A DNA stretch of 15,322 nucleotides from Sulfurovum sp. (GCA_027046415.1 JALTYW010000094.1:1-15322); one strand, 5' to 3'. Positions 1 through 8,169 are shown, counted from the stretch's first letter. Notes: a model not told the origin generated them from the sequence alone. A program made the numbers and translations.

Positions 1-1159
1 GTCTTACTTTGTTTTTGAGATCATCACAGAAACCCATGACACCGGAAGTGTAGTGTCCAACACCCACAACACACGCACCTGTAAGGGTTGCAAAGTCAAA
101 AAGATAGTCCGCTTTGACCTCCTGCTGTGCATAGCAGAGTACATCTGCCAGTACCAGACGTCCCTCGGCATCGGTGTTGCGTACTTCGATGGTTTTGCCG
201 TTCTTGGCTTTGAGTACATCGTCAGGCTTGTAGGCATCACCGCCGATCATGTTCTCTACCATACCGAGGAAGCCGTGTACTTCCACATCTAGTCCCATCT
301 CCGCTACCGCTTTCATCATCCCGATCACAGCAGAGGCACCACTCTTGTCCGCTTTCATGGTGACCATGAAGTCACCCGGTTTGAGGCTCAGACCGCCTGA
401 ATCGTAGGTAAGTCCTTTACCCACAAGCGAAATGACCTTTTTGGGATTTTTGGGTTTGTAGCTTAGGTGAATGACCTTTGGCTCATGTCTTGAAGCACGT
501 CCGACGGCAAGCAGGGCATTCATCTTCTCTTTTTCAAGCGCTTTGACATCGAGCACTTTGCATCCAAGCCCAAGCTCTTTAGCGAGTTTTTTCGCTTTTT
601 TGACCATGGTTTCGGGGTAAAAGTCATCCGGTGGCGTGTTGACGATATTTCTGGTATAGTTGGTTGCCGAAGCGACGATCTCACCGTTGTGTACGGCACG
701 TGCGGCAGTCTCCATGCTGATCTCATGTGCTTCGTAGCCCTCAAGTGATATCTCGACTGTTTTGACCGGGCATTTGCTCTTTTTGCTCTTGTAGGCAGTA
801 AAAGTGTAGCTGCCAAGTACCAGCCCCTCAACCATCGCACGGATAGACGCAGAGCATCTTGGATGGCTGACATAGGTGGCGATCTTGAGGCGTTTAAAGC
901 CTTTTTTGCCTGTCAATGCACGGATGGCACTCGCTGCAGCAGGACGGATCGCCGCTCCTTTGAGGCTGTCGGCACCAATATAGAGTCGCTTTTTTTCGAC
1001 AAGGTGGCACACTTCATTCTGTGCTCCGGAAAACCCCGCTTTTTTGAGCAGTTTTCTGTCTTTGACCGTAGGGTGTTTGAGGTTACCGTCAATGACGATG
1101 ATCACCTCTACATCGGCTTTTATCTCATTGATAGGCGCAGTGGTAATATTGAAATTCAT
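1..1159 (-). CDS. pepA: Leucyl aminopeptidase (M17 family), 3' end outside window
   Basis: Cytosolic M17 aminopeptidase that removes N-terminal residues, often Leu, from peptides using two metal ions. 386 codons are visible; the C-terminal roughly 100 residues lie beyond the left edge, since family members are about 480-500 aa. All metal and catalytic residues are seen: K248 and D253 in VGKGLTYDSGG, K260 in SLKPG, D271 in MKADKSG, and D330, E332, R334 in the family signature NTDAEGRLVL. Each is offset by exactly 22 from E. coli PepA (K270, D275, K282, D293, D352, E354, R356), so the catalytic domain appears intact and unshifted. The start at 1159 has AAGGA six bases upstream (1166-1170) and an extended -10 box at 1193-1201. 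It is transcribed divergently from the permease at 1275. In some bacteria PepA homologues also bind DNA; nothing here tests that. Confidence 0.96.
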   Translation of the reverse strand, partial: MNFNITTAPINEIKADVEVIIVIDGNLKHPTVKDRKLLKKAGFSGAQNEVCHLVEKKRLYIGADSLKGAAIRPAAASAIRALTGKKGFKRLKIATYVSHPRCSASIRAMVEGLVLGSYTFTAYKSKKSKCPVKTVEISLEGYEAHEISMETAARAVHNGEIVASATNYTRNIVNTPPDDFYPETMVKKAKKLAKELGLGCKVLDVKALEKEKMNALLAVGRASRHEPKVIHLSYKPKNPKKVISLVGKGLTYDSGGLSLKPGDFMVTMKADKSGASAVIGMMKAVAEMGLDVEVHGFLGMVENMIGGDAYKPDDVLKAKNGKTIEVRNTDAEGRLVLADVLCYAQQEVKADYLFDFATLTGACVVGVGHYTSGVMGFCDDLKNKVR

Positions 1160-1192
1160 CTTTTTTCCTTCTGTTGCGTAATTGGTTAGGCA

Positions 1193-1201
1193 AGTATAGC
1201 A
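1193..1201 (-). promoter_or_regulatory. Extended -10 promoter of pepA
   Basis: Minus strand reads TGC-TATACT, an extended -10 element about 34 bases before the pepA start. There is no convincing -35 box, as is usual for the vegetative sigma factor of Campylobacterota. Confidence 0.6.
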
Positions 1202-1234
1202 AAGAAAGGTAAAGGAGAGGTAATCACTCCGATA

Positions 1235-1243
1235 TGATATAAT
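1235..1243 (+). promoter_or_regulatory. Extended -10 promoter of the permease gene
   Basis: TGA-TATAAT, a perfect -10 hexamer with the TGn extension, 31 bases before the start at 1275. The 1160-1274 gap therefore carries back-to-back promoters for pepA and the permease. Confidence 0.6.
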
Positions 1244-1274
1244 ACTTACGAATTGTTGTAGAAAAGGATACTTA

Positions 1275-2219
1275 ATGCAATTGATCCTGATTGTCTTTCT
1301 TGGTGCACTGCTTGGATTTCTTTATGGAAGTTATACCGATGGTTTTATTTTCAGTACCAATATCTGCCTCTTTGCCGGACTGACACTCATCATGCCCTCT
1401 TTGTTCAAGTTCAAAGTGCGTGAGATTGCTCTGATGTGGCAATACAAAGGGTTGATGCTTAAGGGGTTTGTGGTCAACTTTCTACTTCTGCCACTCTTTG
1501 CTGTTGGAGTAGGGCTTGTTACGGGCGATCTGGGTATTGCAGCGGGGCTTTTCCTTCTGTCGGTGCTTGGTGGCGGCGGGATGGTGATGCACTGGATCAA
1601 ACGCTCGCACGGTGACACCTCTTTTGGCTTTCTGCTGCTCTTTGTCAACCTTGTCGCTGTACCGCTTTCGCTGCTGATGCTGCATCTTTTTGCCATGTAC
1701 ACCGCACCCTATTTTGGCATCGACTATGACGAAACCATCACCATACGGCGCTTTGCACAGCCTGTCATCATGCTGCTCGTGATCATTCCCTTTGTTGCCA
1801 GCCGTATCATACTCCAGATCAAACCGCTTGTCACGCTGATAGAGAAGTATAAAAAGTTCATCAGTCAGGGAAGTATCTTTATTATCCTTTTCTACCTCTT
1901 TGGACTGCAGAGCTCCCAGCAGCTGGTAGAGGTGTATGACTTTGAGCCAGAACTCTTCTATGTGGCACTGATAGCCGTTATTGTCTTCTACGCACTGGTC
2001 GTTGCCGCTTCGACCTGGATATTTAACCTGAACTCGCCACAGGAGAGGGCAGCCTACTGGCAGAGTGTCACACGCTACATCACCCTTGCACTGGTTATCA
2101 GCACCTTCTCAGCAGGTACCTTTGGTGTGTCGATGCTGCTGCCTATTATGTTCGCCTATCTGGTGCAGATACCACTTTCGGTTGTCATTGCCAACCGGTA
2201 TATGCCGGAGTTCGATTGA
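1275..2219 (+). CDS. ACR3/BASS-like inner-membrane permease
   Basis: Integral membrane protein of 314 aa, almost entirely hydrophobic, with about nine or ten predicted membrane segments. The first half resembles the bile acid:sodium symporter superfamily, in particular the ACR3 arsenite efflux branch: LTLIMPSLFKFK near residues 37-47, and MVMHW (103-107) followed by a GD turn and a segment ending in FVNL. In ACR3 proteins the corresponding segment carries an essential Cys before the MV..W motif; here that stretch is GGGG (99-102), so arsenite transport is doubtful and the substrate is unknown. The start has AAGGA six bases upstream (1264-1268). No arsenic genes (arsR, arsC) are nearby. It appears monocistronic, between divergent pepA and convergent trpB. 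Superfamily call is by eye; the specific function is open. Confidence 0.75.
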   Translation: MQLILIVFLGALLGFLYGSYTDGFIFSTNICLFAGLTLIMPSLFKFKVREIALMWQYKGLMLKGFVVNFLLLPLFAVGVGLVTGDLGIAAGLFLLSVLGGGGMVMHWIKRSHGDTSFGFLLLFVNLVAVPLSLLMLHLFAMYTAPYFGIDYDETITIRRFAQPVIMLLVIIPFVASRIILQIKPLVTLIEKYKKFISQGSIFIILFYLFGLQSSQQLVEVYDFEPELFYVALIAVIVFYALVVAASTWIFNLNSPQERAAYWQSVTRYITLALVISTFSAGTFGVSMLLPIMFAYLVQIPLSVVIANRYMPEFD

Positions 2220-2274
2220 GAAATTTTGTAATCAAGAAATTGGACTTGTTTTATTGCCAATGGTTAGGTATGCA

Positions 2275-2295
2275 TTACCACGTAGAGCGTGGTAA
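2275..2295. terminator. Hairpin between convergent permease and trpB
   Basis: Perfect 8-bp stem TTACCACG / CGTGGTAA with loop TAGAG, in the 93-base gap between two convergent stop codons. It could end transcription from both sides, but no clear T-run follows on either strand, so it may instead act as an mRNA 3'-end stabiliser. Confidence 0.5.
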
Positions 2296-2312
2296 CGAGG
2301 TTAAGGAGAAAA

Positions 2313-3539
2313 TTATGCAAACTGCTCCGCCAAAATATCCTTTGCCTGCATCATATCTTTGTCACCACGTCCGGAGAGGTTGACGAGGATCAGTTGGTCT
2401 TTGATCTCTTCTGGCTTCATCTTTTTGAGGTATGCCACAGCATGTGAGCTCTCAAATGCCGGGATGATACCCTCTTTTTGGCTTAGCCAGACAAAGGCAT
2501 CGAGTGCTTCATCGTCTGTGATGTGGTTGTAGGTGGCGATGCCTTCGTCTTTGAGGTAGGCGTGCTCCGGACCGATGCCGGGATAGTCCAGACCTGCGGA
2601 GATGGAGTGGGCTTCCTGTATCTGCCCGTCATCATCTTGCAGCAGGTAGCTAAGCTGTCCGTGCAGTACGCCGGGGCTGCCTTTTTCGAGTGAGCAGCCG
2701 TGTCTGCCTTCAAGCCCTTCACCGCCTGCTTCAATGCCGATGCACTCGACACTCTTTTCTTCAAGGAAGTGGTTGAAAACCCCCAGTGCGTTCGAACCGC
2801 CGCCGATACAGGCGATGACCTTGTCGGGCAGTCTGCCTTCAGCTTCTTGCAGCTGTGCTTTGGCTTCCCAGCCGATGATGCTCTGGATGTCGCGCACCAT
2901 CATAGGGTAGGGGTGAGGGCCTGCGACGGTGCCTATGAGGTAGTAGGTGTCGCGCGCATGGGTCACCCAGTGTCGGATGGCATCATTCATGGCATCTTTG
3001 AGGGTCTTTGAGCCGCTCTGGACGGCATGTACTTTGGCACCAAGCAGTTTCATACGAAAGACATTGAGCTCTTGGCGTGCCACATCCTTCGCACCCATGA
3101 AGACCTCGCACTCCAGTCCAAAGAGTGCTGCTACCGTTGCGGTAGCAACCCCGTGCTGTCCTGCACCGGTCTCGGCGATGATCTTCTTCTTGCCCAGCTG
3201 TTTTGCCAGTACCGCCTGAGCCACACAGTGGTTGATCTTGTGCGCGCCTGTGTGGTTGAGATCTTCACGTTTGAGATAGACCTTGGCACCGATTTCCTTG
3301 GAGATGTTGGCAGCATAGTAGAGTGCCGAGGGGCGACCCACATAGTGCTTGTAGTAGTAGTCTACCTCTGCCCAGAAATCCGCATCGAAACGTACCGCTT
3401 CGTAGTCCTGACGCAGTTGTTCAAGTGCAGGCATCAGTGTTTCGGGAACAAAACGGCCGCCAAATTTCCCAAAATGTCCGAGATCATCGGGATCGAAAGG
3501 GCTCGGTTTGGGAATGTAAATCTCTTTGTGCAAATCCAT
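2313..3539 (-). CDS. trpB: Tryptophan synthase beta subunit
   Basis: PLP enzyme that condenses indole with L-serine to give tryptophan, normally in a complex with TrpA. 408 aa, full length for the TrpB1 type. Visible landmarks: [13 protein letters not shown] (27-39), the PLP lysine K101 in HTGAHKINH, catalytic E123 in AETGAGQHG, the phosphate-binding loop GGGSN (246-250) and S389 in LSGRGDKD; the last three keep the expected spacing to E. coli TrpB (K87, E109, S377). The start at 3539 has a GAAGAG ribosome site and an extended -10 box at 3568-3576, so it can be transcribed alone although the lipoprotein gene ends 60 bases upstream on the same strand. trpA and the other trp genes are not in this window, so the pathway is scattered or partly elsewhere. 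Confidence 0.98.
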   Translation of the reverse strand: MDLHKEIYIPKPSPFDPDDLGHFGKFGGRFVPETLMPALEQLRQDYEAVRFDADFWAEVDYYYKHYVGRPSALYYAANISKEIGAKVYLKREDLNHTGAHKINHCVAQAVLAKQLGKKKIIAETGAGQHGVATATVAALFGLECEVFMGAKDVARQELNVFRMKLLGAKVHAVQSGSKTLKDAMNDAIRHWVTHARDTYYLIGTVAGPHPYPMMVRDIQSIIGWEAKAQLQEAEGRLPDKVIACIGGGSNALGVFNHFLEEKSVECIGIEAGGEGLEGRHGCSLEKGSPGVLHGQLSYLLQDDDGQIQEAHSISAGLDYPGIGPEHAYLKDEGIATYNHITDDEALDAFVWLSQKEGIIPAFESSHAVAYLKKMKPEEIKDQLILVNLSGRGDKDMMQAKDILAEQFA

Positions 3540-3567
3540 GTCATACTCTTCTGTTGATATGGAGGAG

Positions 3568-3576
3568 ATTATAGCA
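3568..3576 (-). promoter_or_regulatory. Extended -10 promoter of trpB
   Basis: Minus strand reads TGC-TATAAT, a consensus extended -10 box 28 bases before the trpB start, in the 60-base gap after the lipoprotein gene. Confidence 0.65.
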
Positions 3577-3599
3577 AAGGGGAGGTTAGAAACAGCAGT

Positions 3600-4145
3600 T
3601 CATGAACCATCTGAGGCAAGTTCTATATGGCTTTTAAAGAGGTGTTTGGTGTGCTGTTTTCTTTTCGTATTGCTGTATCCGTACTGCCTCTTTGCCTCTT
3701 TGGCAAGATTGGGAGAGAGTTCCGCATAGGTTGTATTCATGGCAGTATTGACAGTGGTTAAAAAGTAGGTTTTACCTGGCTCTACACGGGTAATCTCATC
3801 TGCACCGTACCCATAACCCAGTTTACCCCGGCTGCAGCCGTAAAATCCTGTCAGAGAGTATTCGGAAAGTCTTACATGGGTGCTTGGTGCCTTGACTTTT
3901 ACGGCAACAAGGCCATGTGAAGGTTTTTTGTCATGAAAATAGACCGCATACCCCTCTGGTGCTTCTGCAGTGCTGATTTCAAGATGCCTGAGTGCACGTT
4001 TGCCATGCCCCTCGACACCAATTAGTACGGTTGCTTCTCCTTGGTAGTGTCCTGCCCCAGAGTCTTCCGGAACAACAATCTCTGTGCCTGTACCACCACA
4101 TCCATATAAGAGCAATGCTATTGCAAATAGAAATGAGTACCGCAT
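3600..4145 (-). CDS. Small predicted lipoprotein, unknown function
   Basis: 181 aa from the chosen start. The N-terminus is a short lipoprotein signal: one Arg, then a hydrophobic run (residues 5-13) and LYGC with the likely lipidated Cys at 16. The rest alternates short beta-type stretches with glycines and includes VEPGKTYFLTTVN, which suggests a small extracytoplasmic beta domain; the last 40 residues are basic and polar. I recognise no family. An in-frame ATG at 4172 would add nine residues and start 8 bases after the apt stop; neither start has a good ribosome site. I prefer 4145 because it gives a canonical signal peptide length. It lies directly downstream of apt on the same strand and is probably co-transcribed with it, though no functional link is apparent. 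Confidence 0.75.
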   Translation of the reverse strand: MRYSFLFAIALLLYGCGGTGTEIVVPEDSGAGHYQGEATVLIGVEGHGKRALRHLEISTAEAPEGYAVYFHDKKPSHGLVAVKVKAPSTHVRLSEYSLTGFYGCSRGKLGYGYGADEITRVEPGKTYFLTTVNTAMNTTYAELSPNLAKEAKRQYGYSNTKRKQHTKHLFKSHIELASDGS

Positions 4146-4180
4146 GATCTTAAGTGGATAGAGTACCATCATATCTGATT

Positions 4181-4738
4181 TTAGTCTATCTGCAGTACCG
4201 AATAGACCGGCATTTCGAACTGCTCTCTGCCTTTGAGGAACATCAGCTCCATAATAAAGCAGGCCTCAACACACTCCGCACCGACTTTGTTGACAAGATT
4301 GGCAGCTGCTTTTGCAGTACCGCCTGTTGCCATGAGATCATCGATAAGCAGTACTTTTGCAGGTTTGTCATTGCACATCCCCTCTTTACCAAATGCATCA
4401 ATGTGTATCTCCACCTCGTCAAAGCCATATTCAAGCGAGTATTTTTCTGCAACGGTAGTGTAGGGGAGTTTGCCTTTTTTGCGTACCGGTACAAATCCAA
4501 TGCCCAATCTGTCTGCAAGAATGCTGCCAAAGATGAACCCTCTCGCATCGATGCCGGCAACATAATCAAGGTTATAGTGCTTGTATCGGTTTTCCAAGTG
4601 TGTCATCAATGTATTGAGTGCTTCGGGGTTGGAGAGCAGAGTGGTGATATCTTTGAATACAATGCCCGGTTTTGGAAAATCCGGGATATCGCGGATACTT
4701 TCAAGTATAATCTGTTTCTCTTCAGGGGTCATTGTCAT
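4181..4738 (-). CDS. apt: Adenine phosphoribosyltransferase
   Basis: Cytosolic purine salvage enzyme: adenine plus PRPP gives AMP and pyrophosphate. 185 aa, normal length. Type I PRTase landmarks are visible: [14 protein letters not shown] (18-32), [10 protein letters not shown] (62-71), PVRKKGKLP (84-92) and the PRPP-binding loop [14 protein letters not shown] (129-142). The reading frame is open further upstream, but the start at 4738 is the one preceded by AAGGA at seven bases, and the extra residues do not look like Apt. The promoter is an extended -10 box at 4772-4780. Diverges from the thioredoxin gene; the lipoprotein gene follows 8-35 bases after the stop. Confidence 0.97.
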   Translation of the reverse strand: MTMTPEEKQIILESIRDIPDFPKPGIVFKDITTLLSNPEALNTLMTHLENRYKHYNLDYVAGIDARGFIFGSILADRLGIGFVPVRKKGKLPYTTVAEKYSLEYGFDEVEIHIDAFGKEGMCNDKPAKVLLIDDLMATGGTAKAAANLVNKVGAECVEACFIMELMFLKGREQFEMPVYSVLQID

Positions 4739-4750
4739 GGTATTTTCCTT

Positions 4751-4762
4751 ATTGATATCAAT
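4751..4762. promoter_or_regulatory. 12-bp perfect palindrome in the apt leader
   Basis: ATTGATATCAAT is its own reverse complement. It sits just downstream of the apt -10 box, close to where transcription should begin, a place where a dimeric repressor could act. A 12-bp AT-rich palindrome can also arise by chance, so the regulatory role is only a suggestion. Confidence 0.25.
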
Positions 4763-4771
4763 AGTGTACGC

Positions 4772-4780
4772 ATTGTAGCA
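4772..4780 (-). promoter_or_regulatory. Extended -10 promoter of apt
   Basis: Minus strand reads TGC-TACAAT, 34 bases before the apt start. Confidence 0.55.
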
Positions 4781-4814
4781 TAGCTTCAATTTAAATCTAA
4801 CTTTCAACTCAATA

Positions 4815-4823
4815 TGTCATAAT
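4815..4823 (+). promoter_or_regulatory. Extended -10 promoter of the thioredoxin gene
   Basis: TGT-CATAAT, 31 bases before the start at 4854. Confidence 0.45.
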
Positions 4824-4853
4824 GCTATCTAATCTAAACAATAAGGAACATCT

Positions 4854-5225
4854 ATGGCATTGGAAAATTTGACAGCAGAGAACTTTGAAGAGAAGGTACT
4901 CAATAGTGATATTGCGATTTTGGATTTTTGGGCACCATGGTGCGGACCCTGTCGTCAGTTTGCACCTATTTTTGAAAAAGTTGCAGGAGAAAACCCCGAT
5001 ATTCTTTTTGGAAAAGTCAATACAGAAGAGGAGCAGGCACTGGCAGGGCATTTCCGTATTCAGTCCATTCCGACCATCATCATTCTTAGAGAAGGTATCG
5101 GTGTATTTCAGCAGGCTGGTATGCTTCCTGAAGAGGCACTCAATGATCTGATCGATCAGGTAAAGAAACTTGATATGGATGCAGTGAGAAAAGAGATTGA
5201 AAAACAGCAGGCGGGCGAAGCGTAA
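4854..5225 (+). CDS. Thioredoxin
   Basis: Cytosolic dithiol-disulfide oxidoreductase of 123 aa with no signal peptide. The redox site is WCGPC (C30 and C33) in the context FWAPWCGPCRQFAP, and the cis-proline is P73 in SIPTIII, both standard for thioredoxins. It is about 15 residues longer than E. coli TrxA because of a charged, helical C-terminal tail (about 105-123) rich in Lys and Glu. AAGGA lies six bases before the start (4843-4847). It has its own promoter, diverges from apt, and its stop is 3 bases from the stop of the convergent rpiB. No thioredoxin reductase gene is adjacent, so it may be a second thioredoxin rather than the main trxA. Confidence 0.93.
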   Translation: MALENLTAENFEEKVLNSDIAILDFWAPWCGPCRQFAPIFEKVAGENPDILFGKVNTEEEQALAGHFRIQSIPTIIILREGIGVFQQAGMLPEEALNDLIDQVKKLDMDAVRKEIEKQQAGEA

Positions 5226-5228
5226 GCT

Positions 5229-5693
5229 TTACCCCAGATCTGAACCGAAACTGCACATTCCATCTTCGATCTTGGCGACACGTCCGGCGTGTCTGCCGCC
5301 TTCAAACTCTGTGTTTGCAAAGGCTTCGATCATATCTTCAATGACACCTTTCCCGACAACACGTTCTCCAAAGCAGAGGATATTGGCATCGTTGTGCTGA
5401 CGTGTCAGTTTGGCGGTGTAGTGGTCGTGGCAGAGGGCTGCGCGGATGCCCTGAATCTTGTTGGCAGCTATAGAGATGCCGATACCTGTACCACAAATAA
5501 GGATGCCGAAACTCCCCGGGTCAGCAAGAACAGCATGTGCACACTTGTGTGCATAGTCGGGGTAGTCGACTCTGTCAGCAGAGTCTGGCCCAAGATCGAT
5601 GATCTCATGTCCAAGGTCGGTCACGATCTCTTTGACATACGCTTTCACTGCGTAACCTGCGTGGTCTGTAGCGATATAGAATTTTTTAGCCAT
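5229..5693 (-). CDS. rpiB: Ribose-5-phosphate isomerase B
   Basis: Interconverts ribose 5-phosphate and ribulose 5-phosphate in the non-oxidative pentose phosphate pathway. 154 aa, usual length for the RpiB/LacA/LacB family. Landmarks: ATDHAG (8-13) binds the sugar phosphate, the catalytic base C67 lies in ICGTGIG (C66 in E. coli RpiB), and H100 in RQHNDAN corresponds to E. coli H99, which opens the sugar ring. The residues match RpiB rather than the galactose-6-phosphate isomerases. The start at 5693 is chosen for its AAGGAAA site; an open frame further upstream runs into the preceding gene. Last gene of the folD-lepB-M50-rpiB operon, 16 bases after the protease stop. Confidence 0.96.
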   Translation of the reverse strand: MAKKFYIATDHAGYAVKAYVKEIVTDLGHEIIDLGPDSADRVDYPDYAHKCAHAVLADPGSFGILICGTGIGISIAANKIQGIRAALCHDHYTAKLTRQHNDANILCFGERVVGKGVIEDMIEAFANTEFEGGRHAGRVAKIEDGMCSFGSDLG

Positions 5694-5709
5694 TATATTT
5701 CCTTTCTTT

Positions 5710-6354
5710 TTAGAGTAACCAGTTGACGATCCATGAAACAGGTTCGAACAGATAGTTTGAGAATGGAGTAAAGAGTACCGCAAAAAGAATCAACATTCCA
5801 TAAGGGTATATCTTGTCATACCATGAGGCAAAACTGCGCCATTGCATCCCCTCAGCAAGATATCGGACAGCTTGTGCTCCGTCAAGAGGAGGAATGGGCC
5901 AGAGGTTGAATACTCCAAGAAGTACGTTGATCAGTACTGTCTGGTAGAGTAGCAGTGCGGCAAATGCGCCTATGAGTGAGTCAGGATGCATGAAGAGCGG
6001 GAAAAGGGTTGCACAAAAGGCTGCAAGCAGAAAGTTGTAGGTGATCCCCGCAAGTGAGACTGCTACAGCCGCCTTGGCACCGCCGTTTCGCATGACCGTA
6101 TTGATGTTGATGGGTACCGGTTTTGCCCAGCCGAAAATAAAAGGGGCTCCGGAGAAAAAGAGTACGGCAGGTACAAGGATGGTACCTACCGGATCGATGT
6201 GCACAATGGGATTTAACTTAAGTCTGCCAAGACTTTTGGCAGTCATGTCGCCATATTTGTAGGCTACCCAGCCATGCATGATCTCATGCCCGATGATCGC
6301 AACAGCAAGTGCGATCACCATAGCGGCAATTTTAAGCAGTTGGGCTTCGCTCAT
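5710..6354 (-). CDS. Site-2 protease-like M50 family membrane metalloprotease
   Basis: Integral membrane zinc protease of 214 aa, the compact M50B form without PDZ domain. Metal and catalytic residues are visible: HEIMH (H23, E24, H27) in the first membrane helix and D158 in the NLWPIPPLDG motif, the family's third zinc ligand region. About six hydrophobic segments. Proteases of this kind cut membrane-embedded segments, such as anti-sigma factors or signal peptide remnants; the substrate is unknown. Its ATG overlaps the lepB stop (ATGA, bases 6351-6354), so the two are translationally coupled. Standing next to signal peptidase I makes a role in clearing membrane peptides plausible, but that is inference. 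The same neighbour order occurs in H. pylori as I recall it (HP0575 and HP0576). Confidence 0.92.
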   Translation of the reverse strand: MSEAQLLKIAAMVIALAVAIIGHEIMHGWVAYKYGDMTAKSLGRLKLNPIVHIDPVGTILVPAVLFFSGAPFIFGWAKPVPININTVMRNGGAKAAVAVSLAGITYNFLLAAFCATLFPLFMHPDSLIGAFAALLLYQTVLINVLLGVFNLWPIPPLDGAQAVRYLAEGMQWRSFASWYDKIYPYGMLILFAVLFTPFSNYLFEPVSWIVNWLL

Positions 6355-7322
6355 TGGACAGGCTGCTCCCGTTCAAGCGTTTCGATGCGTCTTCCCACAC
6401 GTCCCCAGCGTACAGTAAAGCGCTGTCTGTCCCAGAGTTTTTTACATGCTTCCGAGTCGATGGGTACATCTCCACAGACACGTTTTAGCCCCGCATGGTC
6501 ACGACCGCCGCCGCTTTTGAGTCCGTTGAGTACACGATCGTAGGAGCGGTGCTCGATACTCATATAGATCAGCCACGGCTTACCGACGATCAGACGGTAA
6601 GGGACAGGCCCCCAGAAGCGGCTGTCGTTGGAGTTGTCACGGTTGTCCCCGATCATATAATAGTGGTCTTCGGGCACCTTGGTGTAGAGGGCGTTTATAG
6701 TATTGCTGCCAAGGTTGTAGGCAGGTGCATCGAAGCCTTCGACATAGATGGGTACCATGTCGATCTGTTTGTTGTACATATAGTAGTTCAGCAGCGCTTC
6801 AAAGATGTTCATGCCCTCCGGAACATACTGAATACCGGGATATTTGTCCATGTAGGGGTTCTCTACCCAGAGTTTTCCGCGTAGTTGTCTGATCTTCTCT
6901 TTGGGGTAGTGTGCTTTGATGAAGTCATCTCCCTCATGAAAGTGGATCAGCAGCTTTTTGTCTGCATAGATAAGTTCGTCACCGCCCACAGCGACACAGC
7001 GCTTGACGTAGTGTACTTTTTCATTTCTCGGATAACGGAAAATAACGATATCTTCACGCTTTGGACGAGGGCCTTCTATGAGATGTCCGTTGCTGTTGAA
7101 GTCCGGAAGTACTGGGATCTCAAGCCATGGCAGATGCGGTGTAGGGATACCGTAGGAGAACTTTTTTGCGAAGAGAAAATCACCGATGAGTTCGGTACGC
7201 TTCATGGAGCCACTTGGAATGACAAATGATTGGGCGACGAAGAAAATAAGAAAAAGCACGATGATGATCGTGCCTGTCCAGGAGCTTGAAAAACGGTAGA
7301 GTCTGTCGGCAAATTTTTTCAT
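6351..7322 (-). CDS. lepB: Signal peptidase I
   Basis: Inner-membrane serine protease that removes signal peptides from exported proteins. 323 aa. One N-terminal membrane segment (about 16-31) runs into the catalytic domain. Box B PSGSM gives nucleophile S39, box D YVKRCVAVGGD gives the general base K107, and box E GDNRDNSNDSRFWG is at 225-238. The long stretch between boxes D and E (about 120-220) is the variable periplasmic insertion of Gram-negative enzymes. After box E a basic tail (about 270-323) with two Cys (283 and 293) extends further than I expect in short LepB proteins. Follows folD with one base between stop and start, with only a weak ribosome site, so it probably depends on coupling; overlaps the protease gene by four bases. 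Confidence 0.96.
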   Translation of the reverse strand: MKKFADRLYRFSSSWTGTIIIVLFLIFFVAQSFVIPSGSMKRTELIGDFLFAKKFSYGIPTPHLPWLEIPVLPDFNSNGHLIEGPRPKREDIVIFRYPRNEKVHYVKRCVAVGGDELIYADKKLLIHFHEGDDFIKAHYPKEKIRQLRGKLWVENPYMDKYPGIQYVPEGMNIFEALLNYYMYNKQIDMVPIYVEGFDAPAYNLGSNTINALYTKVPEDHYYMIGDNRDNSNDSRFWGPVPYRLIVGKPWLIYMSIEHRSYDRVLNGLKSGGGRDHAGLKRVCGDVPIDSEACKKLWDRQRFTVRWGRVGRRIETLEREQPVQ

Positions 7323-7323
7323 A

Positions 7324-8169
7324 CTATGCTCTTGCCTTTGCTGCTTTGAGTGTGTTGCTAAGCAGCATCGCGATGGTCATTGGTCCTACACCGCCCGGTA
7401 CAGGCGTGATATAGGAGCACTTTTTGCTGACATTGGGGAAGTCAACATCCCCCACAAGAGAACCATCTTCGATGCGGTTGATACCTATGTCGATCACAAT
7501 CGCTCCTTCTTTAACCATATCTTCTTTAATGAGACCCGGTACACCGACACCGACGACCACGATGTCAGCTCTGCTGGTATGTGCTTTGAGGTCTTTGGTG
7601 TAGATGTGGGTTACGGTTACAGTCGCGTTGGCATTGAGCAGCAAGGACGCCATAGGTTTACCGACAATGTTGCTTGCACCAACCACACAGACATCTTTGC
7701 CTTCAAGATCGATGTTGTACTCTTCGAACATCTTCATGACGCCAAGCGGGGTACAGGGAACAAAGCTGTCAAGGTTTGTTACCAGACGTCCGACATTGTA
7801 GGCATGAAAACCGTCCACATCTTTTTTAGGGTCGATCACTTCGAGGATCTTGTCTGTATCGATATGCTTTGGCAGAGGAAGCTGTACCAAAATGCCGTCA
7901 ATATGAGGGTTGCTGTTCATCATTTCGATGATCTGGATGATCTCGTCCTGACTGATGGTCTCAGGCATATTGTGGGTAATGGAGTAAAACCCTACCTTCT
8001 CACAGGCTTTGGCTTTCATCTTCACATAGGCGTGGCTGGCAGGATCGTCACCGACAAGAATGACCGCAAGTCCGGGAACAACATTTTTTTCCTGTTTGAG
8101 TGTCTCCACCTCTTTGGCAACATTGCTGTGTATCTTCTGGGCAAGCGCTTTACCGTCTATAAGCTGCAT
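7324..8169 (-). CDS. folD: Bifunctional methylene-THF dehydrogenase / methenyl-THF cyclohydrolase
   Basis: Converts 5,10-methylene-THF to 10-formyl-THF through methenyl-THF with NADP as acceptor, supplying one-carbon units for purines and formyl-methionine. 281 aa, full length. Active site Y48 and K52 in AYVKMKAKAC match E. coli Y50 and K54; VQLPLPKH lies at about 95-102, the nucleotide loop reads VVGASNIVGKP, and PGGVGPMTIAMLL near the C-terminus is the second family signature. The start at 8169 has AAGG seven bases upstream. First gene of the operon that continues into lepB, the M50 protease and rpiB. The promoter is the -10 box at 8202-8210, in the 65-base gap shared with the divergent cytochrome gene. 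Confidence 0.98.
   Translation of the reverse strand: MQLIDGKALAQKIHSNVAKEVETLKQEKNVVPGLAVILVGDDPASHAYVKMKAKACEKVGFYSITHNMPETISQDEIIQIIEMMNSNPHIDGILVQLPLPKHIDTDKILEVIDPKKDVDGFHAYNVGRLVTNLDSFVPCTPLGVMKMFEEYNIDLEGKDVCVVGASNIVGKPMASLLLNANATVTVTHIYTKDLKAHTSRADIVVVGVGVPGLIKEDMVKEGAIVIDIGINRIEDGSLVGDVDFPNVSKKCSYITPVPGGVGPMTIAMLLSNTLKAAKARA

Noticed and set aside
2302..2384. A plus-strand micro-ORF with AAGGA and ATG, about 22 codons, over the 3' end of trpB.
   Set aside because: It lies antisense inside a clearly real gene, has no recognisable product and ends quickly; the ribosome-like sequence is probably chance.
4739..4807. Upstream extension of apt by 23 residues in the same frame.
   Set aside because: The extension has no similarity to Apt and crosses the -10 box; the start at 4738 has a proper ribosome site.
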